A DNA stretch of 64,000 nucleotides from the NCBI RefSeq assembly GCF_030345075.1, contig NZ_CP128361.1, forward strand, positions 1,364,001 through 1,428,000, given 5' to 3'. The DNA is from Solwaraspora sp. WMMA2065. Lineage in GTDB: Bacteria > Actinomycetota > Actinomycetes > Mycobacteriales > Micromonosporaceae. This document shows, piece after piece, positions 54,060 through 62,193 of this stretch. Below the pieces are notes generated by a model. That model was not told where the DNA came from and did not search any database. It saw only the letters and a list, made by a program, of their open reading frames with translations. A program made the translations under genes and the position numbers. Every line of letters begins with the position of its first letter. Within the stretch, counting starts at the first letter, position 1.

Positions 54060-56843
54060 ATGTCGAGCCCCGCCGAGCGGTACGCCGCAGCGCGCCGCCG
54101 GGCCGCGCAGGCCGCCGCCTTTCCCTCGCTCGGGGAGTTCACCCTCGATCTCGGTTTCGACCTGGACGACTTTCAACGGGCCGCCTGCCAGGCCCTGGAA
54201 CGGGGCAGCGGGGTGCTGGTCTGCGCGCCGACCGGGGCGGGCAAGACGGTGGTCGGCGAGTTCGCGGTCCACCTGGCGCTGCGCGCCGGTACCACGCCGG
54301 CCGGTGGTCCGCCGCGCAAGTGCTTCTACACCACCCCGATCAAGGCACTGTCCAACCAGAAGTACCACGACCTGGTCGGCCGGTACGGTGCTGCCCAGGT
54401 GGGGCTGCTGACCGGGGACAACGCGATCAACGGCGACGCGCCGGTGGTGGTGATGACCACCGAGGTGCTGCGCAACATGCTGTACGCCGGCTCGGCCACT
54501 CTGGACGGACTGGCGTACGTGGTGATGGACGAGGTGCACTACCTCGCCGACCGGTTCCGGGGAGCGGTCTGGGAGGAGGTGATCATCCACCTGCCGTCGT
54601 CGGTCACCCTGGTGTCGCTGTCCGCGACGGTGTCCAACGCCGAGGAGTTCGCCGACTGGCTGGTCACCGTCCGTGGCGAGACCGAGGTGGTGGTCAGCGA
54701 GCACCGCCCTGTCCCGCTGTGGCAGCACATGCTGGTGGGGCGGCGGATGTTCGACCTGTTCCACGACGCCGACGCGGCCCGCAAGCATGACGTGCATCCC
54801 GAGTTGCTGCGCTACAGCCGGGAGATGCTGCGCCGGCTGGAACTCGGTGACGGCCGTACCCACGGGCCGGGATGGGGCCGGTCCGGTGGTCGCGGCCCGC
54901 GCTGGCGTCCCCCGCTGCGGGCGGACGTGATCGAACGCCTCGAGCGGGAAGGTCTGCTGCCGGCGATCCTGTTCGTGTTCAGCCGGGCCGGGTGCGACGC
55001 CGCCGTCGCCCAGTGCCTGGCCGCCGGTCTGCGGCTGACCACCCCGGACGAGCGCGCCGAGATCCGTCGGCTGGTGGAGTCGCGGCTGTCCAGCCTGCCG
55101 GCCGAGGACCTGTCGGTGCTCGGCTACTGGGGCTGGCTGGACGGGCTGGAACGCGGTCTCGCCGCGCACCACGCCGGCATGCTGCCGGCCTTCAAAGAGG
55201 TCGTCGAGGACCTGTTCGTCCGAGGCCTGATCAAGGCCGTGTTCGCCACCGAGACGCTGGCGTTGGGGATCAACATGCCGGCCCGCTGCGTGGTGCTGGA
55301 GCGGCTGGTCAAGTTCAACGGGGAGGCGCACGTCGACCTGACCCCGGGCGAGTACACCCAGCTGACCGGGCGGGCCGGCCGGCGCGGCATCGACGTGGAG
55401 GGCCACGCGGTGGTGGTCTGGTCGCCGGAGGTCGATCCGCGGCACGTCGCCGGGCTCGCCTCGACCCGGACCTACCCGCTGCGGTCGAGTTTCCGACCGT
55501 CCTACAACATGGCGGTCAACCTGGTCGGCACCGTCGGTTTCGACGCTGCCCGGGAGCTGCTCGAGTCGTCCTTCGCCCAGTTCCAGGCGGACCGGTCGGT
55601 GGTCGGCCTGGCCCGGCAGGCGCAGCGCAACACCGAGACCATCGAGGCGTACGGCGTCGAGGTGCGCTGTGACCTCGGCGACTTCGACGCGTACTTCGAT
55701 CTGCGGGTGGCGATTGCCGACCGGGAGCGGGAGCTGGCCCGGCAGGGTCAGCAGCAGCGGCGCACCGCGGCGGTCGACTCGCTGGAGCGGCTGCGGGTCG
55801 GTGACGTCATCCGGGTGCCGTCGGGTCGACGGGCCGGGTTGGCTGTGGTACTGGATCCTGGAGCGGGCGGGTTCGGCGAGCCCCGCCCGCTGGTGCTGAC
55901 CCAGGACCGGTGGGCGGGCAGGGTGTCGGTCGGCGACTTCACCGTGCCGGCGGAGGTGCTGACCCGGATCCGGGTGCCGAAGCACTTCAACCACCGGTCA
56001 CCGGCGGCCCGGCGGGATCTGGCGGCGGCGGTGGCCGGCACGGGCCTGGGTCGCCACGGCGCCCGCCGCCGGGGGCGGGCGCGCGGTGACCGGGACGACG
56101 ACCGGGTGACCCAGTTGCGCGCCGAGTTGCGTCGGCACCCCTGCCACAGCTGTCCGGACCGGGAGGAGCACGCCCGTTGGGCGGAACGCCGGCACCGGCT
56201 GGCCCGCGACACCGACGAGCTGCGGGCCCGGGTGGCGGGCCGGACCGGGTCGTTGACCCGGACCTTTGACCGGGTCTGCGGTCTGCTGACCGACCGCGGC
56301 TACCTGACACCGGACGGTACGGTGACCGACGCCGGGTGGATGCTGGCTCGGATCTGGACAGAGACCGACCTGCTGGTCGCCGAGTGCCTGCGCCGAAGTG
56401 TCTGGGACGGTCTGGCGCCGGCGGAGCTGGCCGCCGCGGTGTCGGTGGTGGTCTACGAGGCCCGCCGCGACGTCGACGAGCGGGCGGCGCTGCCGCGGGG
56501 GGCGGTCACCGCCGCGGTGGACGCCACCACCGCGATCTGGGCCAGCCTGGAGGCCGACGAGGCGGCCGCCGGCCTGGAGCCGACCCGGGAGCCGGATCTC
56601 GGCTTTGTCTGGCCGATCTACCGGTGGGCCCGGGGCGAGCCGCTGGCCAAGGTGCTGGCCAGCGGGGACAGCCTGGACGGGGAGATGCCGGCCGGGGACT
56701 TCGTCCGGTGGGCCCGGCAGGTCGCCGACATGCTCGGACAGCTGGCCCAGGCCCGGGGTGCGTCGCCGCAGCTGGCGCGGACCGCCGCGCAGGCGGTGTC
56801 CGCGCTGCAGCGCGGCGTGCTGGCGTACCAGACGACGGGGTGA
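54060..56843 (+). CDS. helY: Superfamily 2 DEVH-box RNA helicase HelY (Mtr4/Ski2-like)
   Basis: 927 aa. Walker A CAPTGAGKTV at 55-64, motif Ia TTPIKALSNQKYHDL, DEVH box VVMDEVHYLADRFRG, motif III LSATVSNAEEFADWL, motif VI QLTGRAGRRGIDVEG, and a long helical C-terminus (DSH-CT type, from about 660). It is the actinobacterial relative of eukaryotic exosome helicases and probably unwinds structured RNA for degradation. In mycobacteria it also lies after pafABC-tatAC, so the order is conserved. A basic insert (GTGLGRHGARRRGRARGDRDDD) is a family variation. Confidence 0.95.
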   Translation: MSSPAERYAAARRRAAQAAAFPSLGEFTLDLGFDLDDFQRAACQALERGSGVLVCAPTGAGKTVVGEFAVHLALRAGTTPAGGPPRKCFYTTPIKALSNQKYHDLVGRYGAAQVGLLTGDNAINGDAPVVVMTTEVLRNMLYAGSATLDGLAYVVMDEVHYLADRFRGAVWEEVIIHLPSSVTLVSLSATVSNAEEFADWLVTVRGETEVVVSEHRPVPLWQHMLVGRRMFDLFHDADAARKHDVHPELLRYSREMLRRLELGDGRTHGPGWGRSGGRGPRWRPPLRADVIERLEREGLLPAILFVFSRAGCDAAVAQCLAAGLRLTTPDERAEIRRLVESRLSSLPAEDLSVLGYWGWLDGLERGLAAHHAGMLPAFKEVVEDLFVRGLIKAVFATETLALGINMPARCVVLERLVKFNGEAHVDLTPGEYTQLTGRAGRRGIDVEGHAVVVWSPEVDPRHVAGLASTRTYPLRSSFRPSYNMAVNLVGTVGFDAARELLESSFAQFQADRSVVGLARQAQRNTETIEAYGVEVRCDLGDFDAYFDLRVAIADRERELARQGQQQRRTAAVDSLERLRVGDVIRVPSGRRAGLAVVLDPGAGGFGEPRPLVLTQDRWAGRVSVGDFTVPAEVLTRIRVPKHFNHRSPAARRDLAAAVAGTGLGRHGARRRGRARGDRDDDRVTQLRAELRRHPCHSCPDREEHARWAERRHRLARDTDELRARVAGRTGSLTRTFDRVCGLLTDRGYLTPDGTVTDAGWMLARIWTETDLLVAECLRRSVWDGLAPAELAAAVSVVVYEARRDVDERAALPRGAVTAAVDATTAIWASLEADEAAAGLEPTREPDLGFVWPIYRWARGEPLAKVLASGDSLDGEMPAGDFVRWARQVADMLGQLAQARGASPQLARTAAQAVSALQRGVLAYQTTG

Positions 56844-57012
56844 CTGCCGGTCGACGGTCGAACAGCGCACCGTAGTCGCCGGAACCGGTGGTGCGTCACA
56901 ATGTCGACACGGCCCGGCAAAACAACCGAACGCTCGCTTGCGAAGACCGTTTCCGCTGCTCACCATCGGTCCGGGGAGTACCAGCCTGTGGTTCGGGTCG
57001 AAGGGGGCGGAC

Positions 57013-57912
57013 GTGGCAGATATCAATCATTTTGAATACGGCTTCATTACGCCAACGCTGAGTTACGCGTTGTCGGTGCTCGGTTCGTTTCTCGGACTGA
57101 TCTGCGCCGTGCGGGTCCGAGAGTCGGACACCCCGGGCCGGCGGGCCTGGTGGCTGTCGCTGTCGGCTTTCGCGATCGGCGGCACCGCCATCTGGACCAT
57201 GCACTTCATGGCGATGCTCGGCTTCAGCGTGGCCGGCACCCAGATCCGCTACGACATCGCGATCACCATCGCCAGCGCGGTGATCGCGATCGCCGCAGTC
57301 GCGTTCGGGCTGTTCCTGGTCGGCTTCGGCCGGCCGTCGCTGGTGAAGATCCTGCTCGGCGGGGTCATCACCGGCTTGGGCGTGGCCGCGATGCACTACA
57401 CCGGGATGGCCGCGATGCGGCTCAACGGCGACATCGACTACGCGCCGGGACGGGTGACCATCTCCGTGGTGATCGCGGTGATCGCGGCAACGGTGGCGCT
57501 GTGGCTGGCGGTCACGGTCCGCCGGCCGCTGGCGATGACCGGATCCGCGCTGCTGATGGGTGTCGCGGTCAACGGCATGCATTTCACCGGCATGACGGCG
57601 ATGTCGGTACACCTGCACGAGCCGACCGGAGTGCTCAACGGGGCGACCGCGGCAACCCTGCTGGTACCGATCGGCGTGGCGGTGCTGCTCGTGGTGATCG
57701 GCCTGGTGTACGCGGTCCTGTCCGCCCCGACCGAGGAGGACCGGGCGGCGGCGGCGTACCTCGACGCGCGGATCGCCGAGCGGCGTAGCACCCCACAGCC
57801 ACCGACCCCGGCCCGGCCGAACGGGTTCACCCCGCTACGCAGCGGCTCGAACACCGGCGGTGAACAGAACGCGTCGAGCCGGTCAGGCGGGTTCAACGGG
57901 TTCAACGCCTGA
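57013..57912 (+). CDS. MHYT-domain integral membrane sensor protein
   Basis: 299 aa from a GTG following AAGGGGG. Three MHYT-type repeats, each giving two helices with conserved Met-His: IWTMHFMAMLGF, AAMHYTGMAAM and NGMHFTGMTAM. The domain is predicted to bind copper and sense O2, CO or NO. Unlike many MHYT proteins there is no GGDEF/EAL or kinase domain; the ~50-residue C-terminal tail is Pro/Asn/Ser-rich. Its last 30 bp overlap the exonuclease gene on the other strand. Confidence 0.9.
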   Translation: MADINHFEYGFITPTLSYALSVLGSFLGLICAVRVRESDTPGRRAWWLSLSAFAIGGTAIWTMHFMAMLGFSVAGTQIRYDIAITIASAVIAIAAVAFGLFLVGFGRPSLVKILLGGVITGLGVAAMHYTGMAAMRLNGDIDYAPGRVTISVVIAVIAATVALWLAVTVRRPLAMTGSALLMGVAVNGMHFTGMTAMSVHLHEPTGVLNGATAATLLVPIGVAVLLVVIGLVYAVLSAPTEEDRAAAAYLDARIAERRSTPQPPTPARPNGFTPLRSGSNTGGEQNASSRSGGFNGFNA

Positions 57913-58860
57913 CCCGCTAGCGTCCGCACCGCCGGACCCGCCGGCGCCCCGTGCCATCGCGTCGACCAGCCGCCGGCAGGAACCCGCGAGGTTCCACCGG
58001 TCCGCCAGCTCCATCAACCGGTCGGGGTCGGTCGGTGCGGCGGGCAGCCGCACCGGTTCGACCGCCAGATCGAGGTCCCTGGCCACCCGTACCACGGTCG
58101 GCGCGACCGCCAGGTAGTCGCGGGCGGCCGCCAGCCGGGCCCGCAGACCGGGAGCGAACCCGGACCGTGGGTCGTCCAGTGCCGTGACCAGCCCGGCAAG
58201 ATCGCCGTACCGCTGCAGCAGCCGCGCGGCGGTCTTGGCGCCGACGCCCGGCACTCCCGGCAGGCCGTCGCTCGGGTCGCCGCGCAGTGCGGCGAAGTCG
58301 GCGTACCCGGCGGGCGGTACGCCGAAGCGCTGCTCGACGGCCGCGCCGTCGCAGTCCTCCAGCTTGGCCACCCCCCGACCGACGTAGAGCAGCCGGACCG
58401 GGTGGTCGTCGTCGACCAGCTGAAACAGGTCCCGGTCGCCGGAGACCACCTCGACCGGGCCGGCCTGGCGGGTGGCGAGCGTGCCGAGCACGTCGTCGGC
58501 CTCATAGCCGGCCACGCCGACCGCCGGCACCCCCAGCGCGGACAGCACGTCCAGCAGTACCGGCAGCTGCGGCACCAGGGTGTCCGGGACGATCTCCCCG
58601 CCGGTGGGTGCCACCCGGTGTGCCTTGTACGACGGCAGCAACCGCACCCGCCAGGCGGGCCGCCAGTCGTGGTCGAGGGCGCAGATCAGCCGCGCCGGCC
58701 GCCGCCGGGTGATCAGCGCGGCAAGCATGTCGAGGAAGCCGCGTACGGCGTTGACCGGTTCGCCGTCGGCGGTGCGGGCGGCGGACTCGGGTACCCCGAA
58801 GTACGCCCGGAAGTACAGGCTCGGGGCGTCGACGGCCAGCAGGGGGTCGGGTGGGTTCAC
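57883..58860 (-). CDS. 5'-3' exonuclease (PolA N-terminal/FEN-like)
   Basis: 325 aa from GTG. PIN/FEN metal site residues are in LLAVDAPSLYFRAYFG, ALDHDWRPAWR, YEADDVLGTLA and VSGDRDLFQLVDD; the helix-hairpin-helix LPGVPGVGAKTAARLLQRYGDLAGLV binds DNA. It corresponds to the stand-alone 5'-3' exonuclease of mycobacteria and streptomycetes (homologous to the PolA N-terminal domain), which removes flaps and RNA primers. The tail (ARGAGGSGGADASG) is disordered and overlaps the MHYT gene. Confidence 0.94.
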   Translation of the reverse strand: MNPPDPLLAVDAPSLYFRAYFGVPESAARTADGEPVNAVRGFLDMLAALITRRRPARLICALDHDWRPAWRVRLLPSYKAHRVAPTGGEIVPDTLVPQLPVLLDVLSALGVPAVGVAGYEADDVLGTLATRQAGPVEVVSGDRDLFQLVDDDHPVRLLYVGRGVAKLEDCDGAAVEQRFGVPPAGYADFAALRGDPSDGLPGVPGVGAKTAARLLQRYGDLAGLVTALDDPRSGFAPGLRARLAAARDYLAVAPTVVRVARDLDLAVEPVRLPAAPTDPDRLMELADRWNLAGSCRRLVDAMARGAGGSGGADASGSGVEPVEPA

Positions 58861-58938
58861 GCGCTACAGCCTCGCACAGCCCGGTGACACCGCTGGTTGT
58901 CCGGCACGACCGTCGGGCTGGTGCGGCAGGCTGCCGAC

Positions 58939-60078
58939 ATGAGCTTCCTGCCCGGCCTGGAGCTGAGCCGCCGGTTTCACCACGCGGTGGTGGCGCCGGC
59001 GATCGCCGCCCGGTTCCCCCGGCTGCGCTACGCCGCGGCCCGGATGGACACCGGTTCGGAGCTGTTCGGGTTCGACACGGAACGCTCCCGCGACCATGAC
59101 TGGGGTCCGCGGGTGCAGGTGTTCCTCGACTGCACAGATGCCGGCCTGGCCGACCAGGTGTGCGCCGCCGTCACCGAGGACCTGCCAGCGACCTTTCTGG
59201 GCTTCCCGACCAGGTTCGCGCCAGACGCCGACCGCACTCTGGGCGTGCCGGCGCTCGACGGCGCCCGGCACGGGGTGACGGTGACGGACGTGTCTGCCTG
59301 GTGCCAGCGGGTGCTGGGCTTCGATCCGGCCGACGGGCCGGGCCGGCTGGACTGGCTCGCCACCCCGACTCAGCGGCTCGCCGAGTTCACCGCCGGGGAC
59401 GTGTTCCACGACGCCCTGCCGGACGTGGTGGCCCGGTCGGCCGGACCGACCGGTGGGCTTACCGGTCGCCGCGCGGTTCTCGCCTGGTACCCACCGGACA
59501 TCTGGCGGTACGTGCTGGCCGCGGCCTGGGCCCGGGTGGCCGGCGAGGAGCCGTTCGTCGGCCGGTGCGGTGAGGTCGGCGACGAGATCGGCGGCGCGGT
59601 GGTGACCGCCCGGATCGTGCGGGACCTGATGCGGCTGGCGCTGCTGGTCGGCCGCTGCTACCCGCCGTACCACAAGTGGCTGGGCAGCGCGTTCGCCCGG
59701 CTTCCGGACGACGACGGGCTGTGCGCGACGTTGGCTGCGGCGTTGTCGGCGACCGGGTGGAGCGTGCGGCAGCGGCGGCTGTGTCAGGCGTACGAGCTAC
59801 TGGCGGTGCGGACCAACCAGCTCGCGCTGGCCGCGCCGGTGGAGCCGACGGTACGGCCGTTCCGGGACCGGCCGTACCTGGTGCTCGACGCGGACAGGTT
59901 CGCCCGGGCCCTGTGGTCGGCTATCGGTGACCGCGAGCTGCGGGCTTTGCCGGTGCTGGGGGCGGTGGATCAGGTCGTCGACCACACCGCGCTGCTCACC
60001 GATGTCGCGCGGACCCGAATGGTGATGGGTCGCGTCTTGGGACTGGACCACGACGGGACGCGGCCAAACGAACGTTAA
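58939..60078 (+). CDS. DUF4037-like (nucleotidyltransferase-fold) protein
   Basis: 379 aa. SRRFHHAVVAPAIAARFPRLRYAAARMDTGSELFGFDTERSRDHDWGPRVQVFLD resembles the DUF4037/MNT-type nucleotidyltransferase start, with a GSELFG-like GS motif and SRDHDWGP carrying the Asp pair. The second half is helical (YPPYHKWLGSAFARLPD, RRLCQAYELLAVRTNQL), as in nucleotidyltransferase substrate-binding domains. CAGGCT ends 6 nt before the ATG. Function unknown; relatives are annotated as DUF4037 proteins. Confidence 0.8.
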   Translation: MSFLPGLELSRRFHHAVVAPAIAARFPRLRYAAARMDTGSELFGFDTERSRDHDWGPRVQVFLDCTDAGLADQVCAAVTEDLPATFLGFPTRFAPDADRTLGVPALDGARHGVTVTDVSAWCQRVLGFDPADGPGRLDWLATPTQRLAEFTAGDVFHDALPDVVARSAGPTGGLTGRRAVLAWYPPDIWRYVLAAAWARVAGEEPFVGRCGEVGDEIGGAVVTARIVRDLMRLALLVGRCYPPYHKWLGSAFARLPDDDGLCATLAAALSATGWSVRQRRLCQAYELLAVRTNQLALAAPVEPTVRPFRDRPYLVLDADRFARALWSAIGDRELRALPVLGAVDQVVDHTALLTDVARTRMVMGRVLGLDHDGTRPNER

Positions 60079-60160
60079 GCTTGCTGGGTGTCGATCGATA
60101 CCGCCGGCCCGCCACCGTGGGCCGGCGCCGGCCCGCTCACCATCCTGGAGCGCACCCACC

Positions 60161-61300
60161 ATGACCGTCGAACGAGTCCTGCCCACGCCCGAGGCGTACG
60201 ACCTGATCGAGTTGGCCACCGAGCTCGCCGACCGGGAGTTGGCCGGCCGGGCCGCCGACTTCGAGGCACGGGCCGAGTTCCCCCGGGAGGTGGTCCGCAC
60301 TCTCGGCCGGGCCGGCCTGCTCGGCCTGCCGTTCGCGGAGTCCGACGGCGGCGCGGGCCAGCCCTACGAGGTGTATCTGCAGGTGCTGGAGGTGCTGGCC
60401 AGCCGTTGGTTGGCGGTCGCCGAGGCGGTCAGCGTGCACACGTTGTCGTGTTATCCGGTGGCCGAGTACGGCACCGACCAGCAACGGAAGCTGTTGCCGG
60501 AGATGCTCGGCGGTGAGCTGCTGGGTGCGTACTGCCTCAGCGAGCCGCAGGGCGGGTCGGACGCGGCGGCGCTGACCACCCGGGCGGTTCGCGACGGCGA
60601 CGACTACGTGGTGACGGGGACGAAGGCGTGGATCACCCATGCCGCGGTGGCCGACTTCTACAACGTCTTCTGCCGCACCGGCGGACCGGGCACGCGGGGC
60701 ATCTCGTGTCTGTTCGTCCCGGCCGGCACTGCCGGCGTGCTGGCGCAGCCGGCGGAGCGGACCATGGGTCTGCGTTCCTCCCCGGTCGCCCAGCTGGTGT
60801 TCGACCAGGCCCGGGTGCCGGCGGACCACCTGGTCGGTGCCGCGGGTACCGGCTTCGGTGTGGCGATGTCCGCACTGGCCGCCGGCCGGCTGGGGATCGC
60901 CGCCTGCGCGGTCGGGCTGGCCCAGGCCGCGCTCGACCACGCGGTCGGCTACGCCCGGCAGCGGGAGCAGTTCGGCCGGCCGATCATCGACCTGCAGGGC
61001 CTGGGGTTCCTGCTGGCGGACATGGCCACCCAGGTGGCGGCAGCCCGGGCGGTGACCCTGGCCGCGGCCCGGTTACGCGACGCCGGTCGGGCGTACGCCG
61101 TCGAGGCGGCCAAGGCGAAACTGTTCGCCACCGATGTCGCGATGAAGGTCACCGTCGACGCGGTCCAGGTGCTCGGTGGGTACGGTTACGTGGCTGACCA
61201 TCCGGTGGAGCGGTACCTGCGCGAGGCGAAGGTGCTGCAGATCGTGGAGGGGACGAACCAGATCCAGCGGGTGGTGATCTCCCGGGCACTGGCCCGGTGA
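60161..61300 (+). CDS. Acyl-CoA dehydrogenase
   Basis: 379 aa. FAD-binding and catalytic features are conserved: YCLSEPQGGSDAAALTTRA, VVTGTKAWITHAAVADFYNVFCRT, ISCLFVPAGTAGV, MGLRSSPVAQLVFDQARVPADHLVG and the C-terminal LREAKVLQIVEGTNQIQRVVI in which Glu is the catalytic base. It oxidises acyl-CoA to enoyl-CoA and passes electrons to ETF. It begins at ATG with GGAG 10 nt upstream; mRNA may start near 60088, giving a ~70-nt leader that contains an out-of-frame GTG. It precedes an Lrp regulator. Confidence 0.95.
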   Translation: MTVERVLPTPEAYDLIELATELADRELAGRAADFEARAEFPREVVRTLGRAGLLGLPFAESDGGAGQPYEVYLQVLEVLASRWLAVAEAVSVHTLSCYPVAEYGTDQQRKLLPEMLGGELLGAYCLSEPQGGSDAAALTTRAVRDGDDYVVTGTKAWITHAAVADFYNVFCRTGGPGTRGISCLFVPAGTAGVLAQPAERTMGLRSSPVAQLVFDQARVPADHLVGAAGTGFGVAMSALAAGRLGIAACAVGLAQAALDHAVGYARQREQFGRPIIDLQGLGFLLADMATQVAAARAVTLAAARLRDAGRAYAVEAAKAKLFATDVAMKVTVDAVQVLGGYGYVADHPVERYLREAKVLQIVEGTNQIQRVVISRALAR

Positions 61301-61303
61301 CGG

Positions 61304-61309
61304 TAGGTT
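61304..61309 (+). promoter_or_regulatory. -10-like hexamer of the Lrp gene
   Basis: TAGGTT, 7 nt before the GTG start. Confidence 0.4.
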
Positions 61310-61316
61310 TCTCGCC

Positions 61317-61760
61317 GTGGAAGAGACTGATCGGGCTATCGTCGCCGCGCTGACCACCGACGGCCGGGTGTCGTACACCGAGCTGGCCGAGCGGGTGGGC
61401 CTGTCGGTGTCGGCGGTTCATCAGCGGGTGCGCAGGCTGGAGCAGCGCGGGGTGGTCAACGGCTACACCGCCCGGGTGTCGTACGAGGCGGTGGGGCTGC
61501 CGTTGAGCGCGTTCGTCGCGATCCGGCCGTTCGACCCTTCCCAGCCGGACGACGCCCCGGAACGGCTGTCGCATCTGGCGGAGATCGACTCCTGCTACTC
61601 GGTGGCGGGGGAGGACTTCTACCTGCTGCTGGTCCGGGTGGGGAGTCCGGCGGACCTGGAACGGCTGCTGCAGGAGATCCGTACGGCCGCGAACGTCACC
61701 ACCCGGACGACGGTGGTGCTGTCCACCCCGTACGAGTCGCGTCCACCAAAGTTGGTCTGA
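61317..61760 (+). CDS. Lrp/AsnC-family transcriptional regulator
   Basis: 147 aa from GTG. The N-terminal helix-turn-helix (ETDRAIVAALTTDGRVSYTELAERVGLSVSAVHQRVRRLEQRGVV) and the RAM ligand domain (SAFVAIRPFDPSQPDDAPERLSHLAEIDSCYSVAGEDFYLLLVRVGSPADLERLLQEIRTAANV) are standard. These proteins respond to amino acids. It is on the same strand 17 bp after the acyl-CoA dehydrogenase. Linkage to lysine-2,3-aminomutase-type and acyl-CoA genes makes amino-acid catabolism a reasonable theme, unproven. Confidence 0.94.
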   Translation: MEETDRAIVAALTTDGRVSYTELAERVGLSVSAVHQRVRRLEQRGVVNGYTARVSYEAVGLPLSAFVAIRPFDPSQPDDAPERLSHLAEIDSCYSVAGEDFYLLLVRVGSPADLERLLQEIRTAANVTTRTTVVLSTPYESRPPKLV

Positions 61761-61824
61761 GTCTGAACGGGTCCTGACTCTGCTGCCGCTTGTCCCCTGC
61801 CAGGACTGCGAGACCCAGCCCTTT

Positions 61825-61839
61825 CCTATCATCCTAGGA
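61825..61839. promoter_or_regulatory. Second CCTANCATCCTAGGA site (GntR operator-like)
   Basis: CCTATCATCCTAGGA differs at one position from the candidate GntR operator at 21206-21220. It lies in the 222-bp gap before the csbD-type gene, about 145 bp from that gene's start. One half-site is degenerate, so it is less palindromic than the first. Confidence 0.4.
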
Positions 61840-61902
61840 CGCGCTAGACGCTGTGCCCAGCATCCTCCTACACAGCCGCAGGCACGCACCAACCCCCGTA
61901 CC

Positions 61903-61927
61903 GTTTGAAGCCCACCACGCCGGGCAT
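61903..61927 (+). promoter_or_regulatory. Sigma-B/F-like promoter before the csbD-type gene
   Basis: GTTT (61903-61906), 15-nt spacer, GGGCAT (61922-61927) match the general-stress pattern GTTT-N14-16-GGGTAY with one mismatch. CsbD proteins are sigma-B-dependent in Bacillus. Confidence 0.5.
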
Positions 61928-61937
61928 GCAGGAAGCA

Positions 61938-61954
61938 CGGACGGAAACCGTCCG
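61938..61954 (+). other. Small hairpin in the csbD leader
   Basis: CGGACGG-AAA-CCGTCCG, a perfect 7-bp stem, 28 bp before the ATG and just downstream of the presumed transcription start. It may stabilise the mRNA or affect translation. Confidence 0.4.
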
Positions 61955-61982
61955 GTCAGTACCGCGATAGGAGTGATCGACC

Positions 61983-62177
61983 ATGGGCATGACCGACAAG
62001 GCACGCAACAAGGCCGAGGAGCTCAAGGGCCAGGCGAAGGAGCGCTACGGCGCGGCGACCGACAACGAGCAGATGCGGGCCGAGGGCGCTGCCGAGGCGA
62101 GCAAGGCCCGGACCAAGGACGCGGGGGAGCATGCGAAGGACGCCGGCCGCGACGTACGGGACGCGTTCGGCGGCTGA
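61983..62177 (+). CDS. CsbD-family general stress protein
   Basis: 64 aa from an ATG following TAGGAG. MTDKARNKAEELKGQAKERYGAATDNEQMRAEGAAEASKARTKDAGEHAKDAGR is the CsbD (YjbJ-like) family: small, hydrophilic, helical, rich in Lys/Glu/Ala. Such proteins accumulate in general or osmotic stress; the mechanism is not known. A sigma-B-like promoter and a GntR-operator-like site lie upstream. It converges on the KamA-type gene with 16 bp between stop codons. Confidence 0.92.
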   Translation: MGMTDKARNKAEELKGQAKERYGAATDNEQMRAEGAAEASKARTKDAGEHAKDAGRDVRDAFGG

Positions 62178-62193
62178 CGAGCAGCGGGCCGGA

